The notes: generated by a model not told the origin, from the letters alone. A stretch of DNA of 8,170 nt from Syntrophomonas sp. UBA4911 (GCA_002398105.1 DHCD01000108.1:8062-16231); one strand, 5' to 3'; positions 1-6,747 are shown, numbered from the stretch's first letter. Translations and numbers: made by a program.

Positions 1-51
1 TGTGTATTAGCCAATTTACATATAGATATTATTTGCAAGGAGCAGTAAAGA

Positions 52-1014
52 ATGGACTATGAAGAACTTTATGAAAAATACATAAAGCTACTGGAAGAGA
101 ATAAAAAGCTGAAGAATGAAAATACAAATTTCAAAATCCAGCTTGGATTAGCTTTGCCAGTATTAGGTAGTCAGGCTCCTGAAGTGCAACTAGAGCAAGA
201 TTCATCAGAGCAATTTAAAGGGCATGAAAAAGTGACTAACAGCAGTTCACCGCAGAATAAAATCAATCTTTTTATGTCCTTATTCAGAGGTAGAGATGAT
301 GTTTATGCAAAAAGATGGCAGAACAAAGTTGGTAAATTCGGGTATTCAGCTGTTTGCCTGAATGAGTGGGCAAAGGGAATCTGTAGCAAGCCCAAGATTA
401 AATGTTCCGACTGTACGAATAAGGATTACGCAATCCTTGACTCTGCTGCTATTGATAAACATTTGAGAGGCAAGGCTGTATATGGTATTTATCCAATGCT
501 GCCGGATGAAACTTGTTTTTTTCTCGCAATTGATTTTGATGACGAAGGCTGGCAAAGAGATATTAAAACATTAAGGAACGTATGCGCCGAAAAGAATATA
601 CCTATTGCAGTTGAGCGATCCCAATCAGGAAATGGCGCTCATGTATGGTTCTTTTTTAAAGACAAGATTAGCGCAATAGAAGCAAGAAAATTCGGCACAC
701 TGCTTTTGACCAACGCAATGTGCGAGAGACATGAAATTAAATTCAGTTCGTATGACCGCCTGTTTCCCAATCAGGATACGCTTCCCAAAGGGGGCTTCGG
801 AAATCTTATCGCATTGCCATTACAGGGTAATGCCCGAAAAAATAAAAATAGTGTTTTTATTGATGAGGATTTTCAGCCATATGATGACCAGTGGAGCTTT
901 TTAAGCAATGCGCCAATGTTGAGCGAAGAAGATTTAGAACAAGCGTCAGCGTGTCAAAGAACCCCTGCTAAATACCAAATAAATAGCAGGGGCTTTGTTA
1001 TACTTGTTCTATAA
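52..1014 (+). CDS. Truncated TOTE-type conflict-system protein, archaeo-eukaryotic primase (AEP) domain only
   Basis: The 320-aa product has a short charged coiled coil at residues 1-30, a low-complexity linker (about 40-70), then an AEP primase-like domain (about 71-285). Visible landmarks are a four-cysteine cluster (C102, C111, C118, C121) that could bind zinc, the metal-binding acidic motif AIDFDDEGW (D161, D163), the SGNGAHVW motif with H197, and GFGNLIALPLQG (248-259). These match, from memory, the primase domain at the N-terminus of large TOTE proteins, where a helicase region follows. Here nothing follows: similarity appears to stop near residue 297 (nt 940), and the last 20 or so residues are encoded by a terminator hairpin and spacer. 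I infer a gene truncated by recombination, so it may be inactive or a stand-alone primase fragment. The start is supported by AAGGAG at 37-42, nine bases upstream. It converges on the minus-strand operon and is more AT-rich than it. Primase assignment is fairly sure; activity is unknown. Confidence 0.72.
   Translation: MDYEELYEKYIKLLEENKKLKNENTNFKIQLGLALPVLGSQAPEVQLEQDSSEQFKGHEKVTNSSSPQNKINLFMSLFRGRDDVYAKRWQNKVGKFGYSAVCLNEWAKGICSKPKIKCSDCTNKDYAILDSAAIDKHLRGKAVYGIYPMLPDETCFFLAIDFDDEGWQRDIKTLRNVCAEKNIPIAVERSQSGNGAHVWFFFKDKISAIEARKFGTLLLTNAMCERHEIKFSSYDRLFPNQDTLPKGGFGNLIALPLQGNARKNKNSVFIDEDFQPYDDQWSFLSNAPMLSEEDLEQASACQRTPAKYQINSRGFVILVL
962..992 (-). terminator. Hairpin terminator at the end of the ABC-transporter operon (possibly bidirectional)
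   Basis: CCCCTGCTA (962-970) pairs perfectly with TAGCAGGGG (984-992) around a 13-nt loop. On the minus strand it lies about 40 nt beyond the permease stop codon and is followed by TTCTTTG. On the plus strand it is followed by CTTTGTTAT, so it may work both ways. It lies inside the last codons of the truncated primase ORF, which supports the view that those codons are not native. Confidence 0.75.
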
Positions 1015-1029
1015 TAAGCCGGTTTTGAA

Positions 1030-3639
1030 TCAAGTCATGTCATCCCGCAGCGCGTCAATAATATTTTCTTTTCTGATCTGGCTGACAGCATACATCATAG
1101 TGGCAAATATGACAAGAAGCACGCTGAACACGCTGATCCCGATACTGGCCCACGGCAACTCAAAAATGATCTCGTCCGCTCCGCCGATGAACATTCCTTT
1201 GTAGATCAGCCAGGAGAAGATGATTGCCAGGGGAAGCCCGACAAGCAGCGCCCTCACGCCATAAAAGGCACACTCATAACGCATCATTTTATTGAAAGAG
1301 CGGTCAGACATCCCCACAGAGCGGAGCATGGCAAGCTCCCGACGGCGCAGCCGAATGTTCGTGGAAATGGTGTTGAACACATTGGCAACCGCAATCAGCG
1401 AAATCATAATGATAAACGTATAAGCGAACACGTTGGCAATAAAGATATAGTTCCGGTTTTCCTCCATCAGCTCAGAAGTATTCAGCAGCATATACGCGGA
1501 TGTAATTCCCGCATCCTGAATCACCGTTCTCATTTCAGCAACCGACTGTGATGGATTCTCCGATGAAAAAGTCATACCCTTGACCCTGAGATCTGTCGAA
1601 ATATCGGCGGGAGCAAAGTTTTCCTTAAGCGACCAGGGGGCCGTCACTTGGAAAAAGTAGCCCTGCTGCTGGGAGTATTCAGAGCTCTCTTTCGTCGGGG
1701 GTATATCCGGCGGCACGGTCTCGAGGCAGGTAATGCTTACGCTTTGCCCCTGTTCCCGCTTCGGCTCGCCATTTGTTGCGGGAATCATAGCAGCCTCCAC
1801 GGAAGAACTCTTGAACATGTTACGAAAATCGTTAACCGCTCTTTCCCCCTTCTTCTCATTGCTGCCAGTCTGCACTTTGGCAACGGCAATCATTTTTGCG
1901 TTTTCCCCGATATATTCCTCCGCTGACAGGCCCGCGCGTTCAATGATGTTCAGATACGCAGTGTCATCAATAAACTGGATTTCCATTGGCAGCTCCACCG
2001 TTTTGTCCGTAGAAGATTCATCTGCATATTTCCAGTAATTGTCTGAGAGCTCGTCGGCCTGGACAGTGCAGAAATACCCCATAACAGCCTGATAGGAGCT
2101 TTTGGTAATACCCCCGGCGGTTTTTAGTTGGTCATAAAGCCTAAGCATTTCGCCATCGTCCATATCCTTGGTTCCAAAACCGATGTCATAAGTGGTAAAT
2201 GCCAATGTCTGTGCCATTGTCTGTTTCAAATCTGTTACAAAAGCGCTGGTCGATATAAACAGCACGACACTTAAAACAAGTGACAGCACAATGCTGCGAT
2301 ATCGTTTCCTGTTCCTTTTGAAATTCTTCAGCGCAAGGGTTCCCTCCAAACCGTAAATGCGATGCGCTAATTTTGATGTTTTCACGGCTCCTGCTGCCAC
2401 TTTCACTTCATTGGTCTGGCGAATACATTCCATCACTGGCGTATTGGCAGCCTTTTTTGCCGGGATATAGGCTGAAATTAAAATCGTAACCAAGCTGATT
2501 ACCGCCGCCCCGACAATTGCGAGAACAGACACATGCAAGGTTAAGGGAACGCCGCTGTACATAATGTTATTAAAATTCTTAGCGACAAGGTCAATCACAA
2601 TCCGGATGCCGCCAAGTCCTACGAAAACGCCGATTGGGATGCCGACCGCGCCAATACAAAGACCTTCAAAGAGCACCGAATATCGTATCTGTTTTGCCGT
2701 GGCTCCCACAGAGGCAAGAATCCCGATTTGCTGTGTACGCTGATTCAACGAGATGCTAAAAGAGTTATAAATCAGAAAGATTGAGCCTATCATGATAATG
2801 GCAATCACAATGCCGCCAATGGAGTACAGAAGGGCGTTGAACACATTATCGGCCGAATTGTTTGAAAGACCCATAAAACGCAGCACATCATTATTAATGA
2901 TATAATCGTGGCTACCGGCTGTGTCAGCAGCATAAGCATGAACCTGGCGCGGATTTTTTAACGTGACAAACAGGCTGAGACTGTTTGCCCTGGTTTCCGC
3001 ATCGGCTTTTGTAATCATGGTATAACCGGGGGCGGTATATTCCTCAAACGCAGGTCTCCCGTAGATGCCGACAACGGTATAGACTTTCTCTTCTGTGGGT
3101 TCCAAGGCCTCGCCGGAGATGTAAGGGTGGTGCTGGCCCAGTTTTTTATTCCCGCTCGTGCGGTCTCCAACAGAAAGAGAAATTGTATCACCAACCGCGA
3201 TTTGAACGCCACCGTTTGACGCAACGTGTGTCGGGACAAGAATCTCGCTGCTGTTCTCCGGCATCCTGCCTGAAAGCAGGGTTATGGGCAAGGCATCAAA
3301 GGTTTCCTGATTGAAGCTGGTTATATAAAGATAGGGCTTGTCAGGATTTTTCCCGCCGTCAAGCATTGCATAGCCAATGTTTTCAATGGTTACCGTGTCT
3401 GTAACCTCATTATCAAGGGCTCGCTCCTGTGCAAAGGAAGAATCAACGTCTAAAAACGCCACATGCCAATCACCGTATTTTAGGGCGGCGCCCTCTGCCG
3501 CATAGTCCATCAGGGAAAGGCCAAAGGTAAGGACTGCCGTAATCAAGGCCGCTGACAGAACAACTCCGACGATGGTTACAAGTGTTCGGGTGCGGTTCTT
3601 TTTCAGTCCTTGCAGGGCGACTTTATTAAAGATGTTCAT
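1030..3639 (-). CDS. ABC transporter permease with two FtsX/MacB-like domains
   Basis: This 869-aa integral membrane protein is the permease partner of the ATPase encoded just upstream. Predicted membrane segments lie near residues 19-42, 270-292, 322-345, 368-392, 449-468, 732-755, 792-813 and 830-852. That gives two similar halves, each with one helix, a large extracytoplasmic domain (about 45-268 and 470-730) and three helices. The FtsX core repeats visibly: IGILASVGATAKQI in the first half and LAMLRSVGMSDRSF in the second. Permeases of this type do not move solutes through a channel; related ones extract lipids, lipoproteins or peptides mechanically, often giving resistance to cell-wall-active peptides. 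The substrate cannot be read from the sequence. The ATG overlaps the ATPase stop by one base (TAATG), with AGGTGG just upstream, implying translational coupling. It has two FtsX domains and differs from BceB, which from memory is about 650 aa. It is the last gene before the terminator. Confidence 0.93.
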   Translation of the reverse strand: MNIFNKVALQGLKKNRTRTLVTIVGVVLSAALITAVLTFGLSLMDYAAEGAALKYGDWHVAFLDVDSSFAQERALDNEVTDTVTIENIGYAMLDGGKNPDKPYLYITSFNQETFDALPITLLSGRMPENSSEILVPTHVASNGGVQIAVGDTISLSVGDRTSGNKKLGQHHPYISGEALEPTEEKVYTVVGIYGRPAFEEYTAPGYTMITKADAETRANSLSLFVTLKNPRQVHAYAADTAGSHDYIINNDVLRFMGLSNNSADNVFNALLYSIGGIVIAIIMIGSIFLIYNSFSISLNQRTQQIGILASVGATAKQIRYSVLFEGLCIGAVGIPIGVFVGLGGIRIVIDLVAKNFNNIMYSGVPLTLHVSVLAIVGAAVISLVTILISAYIPAKKAANTPVMECIRQTNEVKVAAGAVKTSKLAHRIYGLEGTLALKNFKRNRKRYRSIVLSLVLSVVLFISTSAFVTDLKQTMAQTLAFTTYDIGFGTKDMDDGEMLRLYDQLKTAGGITKSSYQAVMGYFCTVQADELSDNYWKYADESSTDKTVELPMEIQFIDDTAYLNIIERAGLSAEEYIGENAKMIAVAKVQTGSNEKKGERAVNDFRNMFKSSSVEAAMIPATNGEPKREQGQSVSITCLETVPPDIPPTKESSEYSQQQGYFFQVTAPWSLKENFAPADISTDLRVKGMTFSSENPSQSVAEMRTVIQDAGITSAYMLLNTSELMEENRNYIFIANVFAYTFIIMISLIAVANVFNTISTNIRLRRRELAMLRSVGMSDRSFNKMMRYECAFYGVRALLVGLPLAIIFSWLIYKGMFIGGADEIIFELPWASIGISVFSVLLVIFATMMYAVSQIRKENIIDALRDDMT

Positions 3640-4325
3640 TATCGTGCCACCTGCCTCTCTTCCCGCACCACTTTTCCATCTGCGATGGTAATGATGCGGT
3701 CTGCCTGCAAGGCGATATTTTCATCGTGGGTAACGAGAAGCAGGGTCTGCCCATATTTTTTATTGCTTTCTTTCAGCAGTTTGATGATTTCCTGTCCGTT
3801 ACGGCTGTCCAGGCTGCCGGTGGGTTCGTCGGCCAGCATGACCGCCGGGGCGTTCATCAAAGCGCGCCCGATGGCGACACGCTGCTGCTGACCGCCAGAA
3901 AGCTGATTGGGCAGATGCGTTTTGCGGTCTTGCAGTCCAAGCATTTGGAGCAGGTCATTCAGCCGTTCCTGGTTGACCTTGCGCTTGTCCATCAGGATAG
4001 GCAGGGTGATGTTTTCCACCACATTCAGAGTGGGAATGAGGTTGTGAAACTGGTAAATCAGTCCCACCTGCCGCCTGCGGAAAATGGCGAGTTTTTCATT
4101 GCTCCCCGCATATACATCCTGCCCGTCCAAATACACCTTTCCGCTGGTCGGCACGTCCACGCCGCCGATGATGTGAAGCAATGTGGATTTGCCCGATCCG
4201 GAGGAACCGATGATTGCGGTAAACTCCCCCTTTTCGATGGTAAGCGAAACATGGTCAAGTGCAGTAACTTGGTTATCGCCCTTGCCGTAGACCTTGCATA
4301 AATTTTCAATTTTTAAGAACTCCAT
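3639..4325 (-). CDS. ABC transporter ATP-binding protein (MacB/LolD/BceA-like)
   Basis: This 228-aa cytoplasmic ATPase powers the downstream FtsX-type permease. All motifs are present: Walker A GSSGSGKS (40-47), Q-loop Q92, signature LSGGQQQRVAIG (142-153), Walker B VMLADEP with catalytic E167, the D-loop SLDS, and H-loop H200 in VTHDEN. The length is normal for the family. I prefer the start at 4325 (MEFLKIENL), because AAGGA lies 10 bases upstream and the family usually begins close to this point. An in-frame ATG at 4346 would add seven residues but has no good ribosome binding site. The gene lies 82 bases after the kinase stop, and that gap carries likely regulatory repeats and a -10-like box, so it may be transcribed both from the operon promoter and from its own. 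The stop TAA shares its last base with the permease ATG. Confidence 0.93.
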   Translation of the reverse strand: MEFLKIENLCKVYGKGDNQVTALDHVSLTIEKGEFTAIIGSSGSGKSTLLHIIGGVDVPTSGKVYLDGQDVYAGSNEKLAIFRRRQVGLIYQFHNLIPTLNVVENITLPILMDKRKVNQERLNDLLQMLGLQDRKTHLPNQLSGGQQQRVAIGRALMNAPAVMLADEPTGSLDSRNGQEIIKLLKESNKKYGQTLLLVTHDENIALQADRIITIADGKVVREERQVAR

Positions 4326-4357
4326 TATGTGAGTTTCCTTTCTCATGGTTTACCCAT

Positions 4358-4399
4358 ATAATAGAACCTTCAACTTACATCTCGGTGACTTTCAGGTGA
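4358..4399 (-). promoter_or_regulatory. Putative regulator-activated promoter of the ABC transporter genes, with 11-bp-phased direct repeats
   Basis: Read on the minus strand, TCACC occurs at 4399-4395 and again at 4388-4384, exactly 11 bp apart, with a weaker copy (TGACG) one more step upstream, overlapping the kinase stop codon. Downstream is a -10-like TATTAT (4363-4358), with no good -35 box 17 bp before it. OmpR-family regulators commonly bind direct repeats about one helical turn apart and replace the -35 contact, so this could be where the operon's own regulator activates the transporter. The repeats are short and could be chance; this is inference. Confidence 0.4.
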
Positions 4400-4407
4400 G
4401 AGATTCG

Positions 4408-5397
4408 TCACTTAGGGAAACGGATGGCAAATATGGCGCCGCCCTGCGGGTGATTTTTAGCGGTAATCGTCCCGCCCTGCCGTGTTATAATCATCCTGCA
4501 GAGATCCAATCCAATCCCGTATCCGGTAGCGTTTGGGTTTTTCCCACGATAGAACCTGTCAAACAGGCAGGGTAAATCTTCTTTTTCAAAGCCCGCGCCG
4601 CTGTCGTGGATGGTAATCTCGGTAAACAATGGGTTGTCCGTGCAGACAATCTCAATCTTCCCGCTATCGCCTGCGCTTTCCATGCAATTTTTAAGGATGT
4701 TTTGAATCGCTTCCGAAAGCCAACCAGAATCGCCCTGAATGGTTATCCCTTTCGGCACGTCTATTTGCACATTGATATCGTGCAGTTCCATTGGGATTAG
4801 GAACGGGTGAAGCGCGGCGCATACAAGAGAGTTTACATCTATCCGCTCGCTTTGGAACACCACAATGCCCGCGTCCAGGCGGGATAATTTCAATAGGGAA
4901 GTAAGCAGCCAATCCATCTGTACAAACAATTCCTTTGTTTCCCGTATCAATGCTTTGCGTTCATTTTCGTCAGGGTTATTCTCCAACAATGATAGAATAA
5001 GGTTTACGGATGTGAGAGGGGTGCGGAGTTGGTGAGCTATGTCGGCCAGCGAATCAGCCAGATGTTCTTTTTCTTTTTTCAGCGCAGCGTTTTGCTCCCG
5101 AATACGCAGCGTCATTTTTGTTATCTCGCTTTGCAGAATGGAAAGTTCGCCCTCATCCGATTCACCAATATACAGATGGTCAGCGTTATGAAGCACAAGA
5201 TCAATTTGCTCTGAAATCTGGGCAATGTTTTTATATCGGGCTTTGGTAAACGCGAAAAACGCTGTGCCAAAGGCGGCGGCAGAGATGGTGGCAAGGATTC
5301 CCGCCAACCTATTGATTGCAAATCCCAGCGTCACAGCGGCGGCGGCTATTAAGAAGAACAAAATGGCAAACTGCCGAAACTCTCTATTCTGAAGCAT
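4408..5397 (-). CDS. Sensor histidine kinase with two adjacent membrane helices (intramembrane-sensing type)
   Basis: This 329-aa kinase should autophosphorylate and pass phosphate to the response regulator encoded just upstream. Two hydrophobic helices (about 8-27 and 31-50) are separated by only a few residues, so there is no extracellular sensor domain. A charged linker (about 52-115) leads to the H-box DIAHQLRTPLTS with phospho-acceptor H122. The ATP-binding domain shows an N-box NILKNCMESA (N237), G1 HDSGAG (264-269), F-box LFDRFYRG (278-285) and G2 GYGIGL (292-297). All key residues are intact. This architecture is typical of kinases that sense drugs through a partner ABC transporter, as BceS does with BceAB. 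The adjoining transporter genes make that reading likely, but it is inferred. The ATG lies inside the end of the regulator gene (14-base overlap), preceded by GGGGGA. It ends 82 bases before the ATPase start. Confidence 0.92.
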   Translation of the reverse strand: MLQNREFRQFAILFFLIAAAAVTLGFAINRLAGILATISAAAFGTAFFAFTKARYKNIAQISEQIDLVLHNADHLYIGESDEGELSILQSEITKMTLRIREQNAALKKEKEHLADSLADIAHQLRTPLTSVNLILSLLENNPDENERKALIRETKELFVQMDWLLTSLLKLSRLDAGIVVFQSERIDVNSLVCAALHPFLIPMELHDINVQIDVPKGITIQGDSGWLSEAIQNILKNCMESAGDSGKIEIVCTDNPLFTEITIHDSGAGFEKEDLPCLFDRFYRGKNPNATGYGIGLDLCRMIITRQGGTITAKNHPQGGAIFAIRFPK

Positions 5398-6070
5398 ACC
5401 CGTCCCCCAATCTATATCCCGTCCCGCGAACGGTCAGAATGATTTGCGGGCTTGCGGGGTCGTTCTCTATCTTTTCCCGCAGGCGTTTGATGTACACGGT
5501 CAATGTATTGTCATTGACGAACTCGCCCGCCGCGTCCCACAATTCGTCAAGCAGCCTGCTCCTGGTGATAATACTTTTGGGGCTGCTAATAAACATCAGC
5601 AATAAGCGGTATTCTAAGGCTGAAAGGAAAACCTCGCTGCCGTCCTTTTTCACGATGCCGCTTGCCATATCGACATAAAGCCCACAGATTTCAAAAGCCG
5701 ATGGAGAACGTCCGCTTTTTCGCAGGGCGGTTCTGATTCGCGCCATCAATTCCCGCGGGCGAAAAGGCTTGGTGATATAGTCGTCCGCGCCCATGTTCAG
5801 CCCGGTAACAACACTCGCCTCATCGCCGGAAGCCGTCAGAAAGATGACGGGAATATCTTGCGCTTCTTTGATTTCCGTGCAAACCGTAAAGCCGTTTCCG
5901 TCCGGCAGGGAAATATCAATCAGCGCCAGGTCAAATTTATTTCCGGCAAGCGCGGTAAGGGCTTCCCCCCGCGTAGAGGCGTGGGCGACTGTAAATCCCT
6001 CCGAGCGGAGCAAAAGTACAAGATTTTTAGCGATTGCCTTATCGTCCTCAACCAAAAATATCCGTTTCAT
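5384..6070 (-). CDS. OmpR/PhoB-family response regulator
   Basis: This 228-aa DNA-binding regulator is paired with the kinase encoded immediately downstream. The receiver domain (about 1-115) has the acidic pocket E8/D9/D10, phospho-acceptor D52 in LIDISLPDGNG, T79 and K101 in the KPF motif. The C-terminal winged helix (about 127-225) ends with the usual RGTGYRL. Length and motifs are complete, so it should be functional. Its start overlaps the stop of the small HTH gene as ATGA, with AAAGGATG about 10 bases upstream. Likely targets, by inference, are the repeats before the ABC ATPase gene and perhaps the operon's own promoter. Whether it also acts on the repeat array before the carboxypeptidase gene is an open question, because that gene's former regulators appear lost. 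Confidence 0.94.
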   Translation of the reverse strand: MKRIFLVEDDKAIAKNLVLLLRSEGFTVAHASTRGEALTALAGNKFDLALIDISLPDGNGFTVCTEIKEAQDIPVIFLTASGDEASVVTGLNMGADDYITKPFRPRELMARIRTALRKSGRSPSAFEICGLYVDMASGIVKKDGSEVFLSALEYRLLLMFISSPKSIITRSRLLDELWDAAGEFVNDNTLTVYIKRLREKIENDPASPQIILTVRGTGYRLGDGYASE

Positions 6071-6261
6071 TTATTTTCATCATCCTTTACTTTACTGCTC
6101 TTATATCGTCCATCAGCCGGTTTTTCAGCGTCAGCCGGAACCAGCCAGGTATTCCCCATTTTTTTAGCTCCATTAATACGCCCGGCAGAGCAATGGTACA
6201 CTACCATTCTGTCTGTGATTCCCCAACTTTTCGCTGCTTCTTTGGTCGTTATATAATCCAC
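6067..6261 (-). CDS. Small helix-turn-helix DNA-binding protein, first gene of the operon (GTG start)
   Basis: The 64-aa product begins (M)DYITTKEAAKSWGIT and contains a MerR/excisionase-type helix-turn-helix: TTKEAAKSWGI and the recognition helix near DRMVVYHC, then SAGRINGAKKMGNTWLVP, which resembles the wing. It ends in a charged tail. I recognise the pattern as a small family common in Clostridia, whose members begin MDYITTKEAA and continue to a NTWxxPxDAEKP-like stretch. I chose GTG at 6261 because GGAGG (6274-6270) sits 8 bases upstream. The upstream in-frame ATG at 6276 overlaps that Shine-Dalgarno sequence itself, and longer versions lack a binding site. Its stop overlaps the regulator start (ATGA), so the two are probably co-translated. 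The role is unknown: an auxiliary repressor or co-activator of the operon is a guess from position. Confidence 0.82.
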   Translation of the reverse strand: MDYITTKEAAKSWGITDRMVVYHCSAGRINGAKKMGNTWLVPADAEKPADGRYKSSKVKDDENK

Positions 6262-6267
6262 GCATAA

Positions 6268-6274
6268 CACCTCC
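6268..6274 (-). promoter_or_regulatory. Strong ribosome binding site that fixes the GTG start of the HTH gene
   Basis: GGAGGTG on the minus strand lies 8 bases before GTG (6261-6259). The alternative ATG at 6276 overlaps this site, and the nearby ATG in TTATGCG is out of frame, so the GTG is the best start. Confidence 0.75.
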
Positions 6275-6282
6275 ATAGCTCT

Positions 6283-6311
6283 ATTGTATTTCTTTTGACG
6301 GAAATATATAA
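6283..6311 (-). promoter_or_regulatory. Candidate promoter of the HTH-regulator-kinase-transporter operon
   Basis: On the minus strand a good -10 box, TACAAT (6288-6283), is preceded after 17 bp by a poor -35 box, TTATAT (6311-6306). Transcription would begin just before the GGAGG site. A second, overlapping option is TTCTTG, 17 bp, TATATT slightly upstream. The weak -35 suggests dependence on an activator. Confidence 0.35.
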
Positions 6312-6338
6312 GCTGAGGCATAAAACAAGAAATAGGGG

Positions 6339-6360
6339 AGCGTGGAAAGGAGTTCACGCT
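6339..6360. repeat. Inverted repeat upstream of the operon promoter
   Basis: AGCGTG (6339-6344) pairs with CACGCT (6355-6360). With one bulged G the stem extends by two more pairs (AA/TT). It lies about 30 bp upstream of the candidate -35 box of the minus-strand operon. It could be an operator or a short hairpin; I cannot tell which. Confidence 0.4.
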
Positions 6361-6511
6361 TCCAAAATGTTAAGCGGCAATATTCCGGCAATCAGCTTGG
6401 TATCCAGTCTGCGCCGCAATCCCTTGTCGATACGGTAATTCTGATGACTAATAGTGGTTCTGATGGCAATAGGGTAAGTCAACCACTACATGTAGGATTC
6501 TGGAGCCAAAA
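6361..6511. other. Intergenic stretch with no gene I can support
   Basis: A plus-strand reading frame crosses this stretch (6342-6527), but it has no ribosome binding site and no recognisable motif. An 11-bp repeat, CAGCTTGGTAT, occurs at 6393-6403 and again at 6538-6548. The region could be decayed coding DNA, as the sequence just to its right clearly is. Confidence 0.4.
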
Positions 6512-6598
6512 CAGGAAGAACACTTGATTGCCTTTTCCAGCTTGGTATTAGACATGGATACCCATGAATATACGCTGAATTTTAAAAAGCTATCTCTG
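6512..6598 (+). pseudogene. Remnant of a VanR-like response regulator (start of the winged-helix domain)
   Basis: In one frame this reads QEEHLIAFSSLVLDMDTHEY, then TLNFKKLSL. That is the linker and first beta-strands of an OmpR/VanR-type winged helix. From memory, VanR has a closely similar stretch (HVIVHSGLVINVNTHECYLNEKQLSL). There is no receiver domain upstream; stops occur in this frame before about 6480. The similarity ends abruptly at 6598, where the reading frame of a kinase tail takes over. It is short, so the call rests on pattern recognition, but the adjoining kinase fragment in the expected gene order makes it convincing. Confidence 0.6.
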
Positions 6599-6648
6599 TG
6601 GAAAGCAACCCGGAAAATACGACATTTACAGTAAAGCTTCCGTTATAA
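6592..6648 (+). pseudogene. Remnant of a VanS-like sensor kinase (last residues and stop codon)
   Basis: Read in its own frame this gives ISVESNPENTTFTVKLPL followed by TAA. It matches the final strands of the histidine-kinase ATPase domain, where I/V-x-V-x-S, then TTF-x-V-x-LP, is the usual ending. A stop codon at 6583 in this frame shows that nothing more of the kinase remains. It overlaps the end of the regulator remnant by a few bases, so one deletion of roughly the rest of a regulator plus nearly all of a kinase would explain both fragments. Confidence 0.6.
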
Positions 6649-6649
6649 G

Positions 6650-6682
6650 TATAAGAAAATCTTAAGAAGTTCATAAGATGGA
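6650..6682 (+). promoter_or_regulatory. Three tandem 11-bp repeats, probable response-regulator binding array for the carboxypeptidase gene
   Basis: The units are TATAAGAAAAT (6650-6660), CTTAAGAAGTT (6661-6671) and CATAAGATGGA (6672-6682), consensus YWTAAGA plus four bases, in exact 11-bp phase. OmpR/PhoB/VanR-type regulators bind such phased direct repeats. The array begins two bases after the stop of the kinase remnant and lies about 66-98 bases upstream of the carboxypeptidase start, where a VanR-controlled promoter would be expected. A weak -10 candidate is TAATAT (6715-6720). No strong -35 box is visible, consistent with activation. Confidence 0.6.
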
Positions 6683-6701
6683 ATTCCAACATGATTCCTT
6701 G

Positions 6702-6730
6702 TTCTGTGATTAAGTAATATCAGCACAGAA
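6702..6730. repeat. Inverted repeat just before the carboxypeptidase ribosome binding site
   Basis: TTCTGTG (6702-6708) pairs with CACAGAA (6724-6730) across a 15-nt AT-rich loop. The right arm ends two bases before the GAGGAG at 6732-6737. It may be an operator, or a leader hairpin if transcription starts upstream of it. Seven base pairs could be chance. Confidence 0.35.
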
Positions 6731-6747
6731 TGAGGAGCTGTTTTATT

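Noticed and set aside
3726..4301. Plus-strand 191-aa open frame opposite the ABC ATPase gene
   Set aside because: It lies entirely antisense to an ATPase gene with every expected motif and has no family features of its own.
5793..6267. Three overlapping plus-strand frames opposite the response regulator and HTH genes
   Set aside because: They are antisense to intact, overlapping operon genes and show no domain or ribosome binding site.
6342..6527. Plus-strand 61-aa frame in the intergenic region
   Set aside because: No motif or family recognised, and it ends inside the VanR-like remnant in the wrong frame.
6393..6548. 11-bp direct repeat CAGCTTGGTAT as a possible element end or attachment site
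   Set aside because: There are only two copies, no inverted ends and no integrase or transposase nearby; it may be chance.
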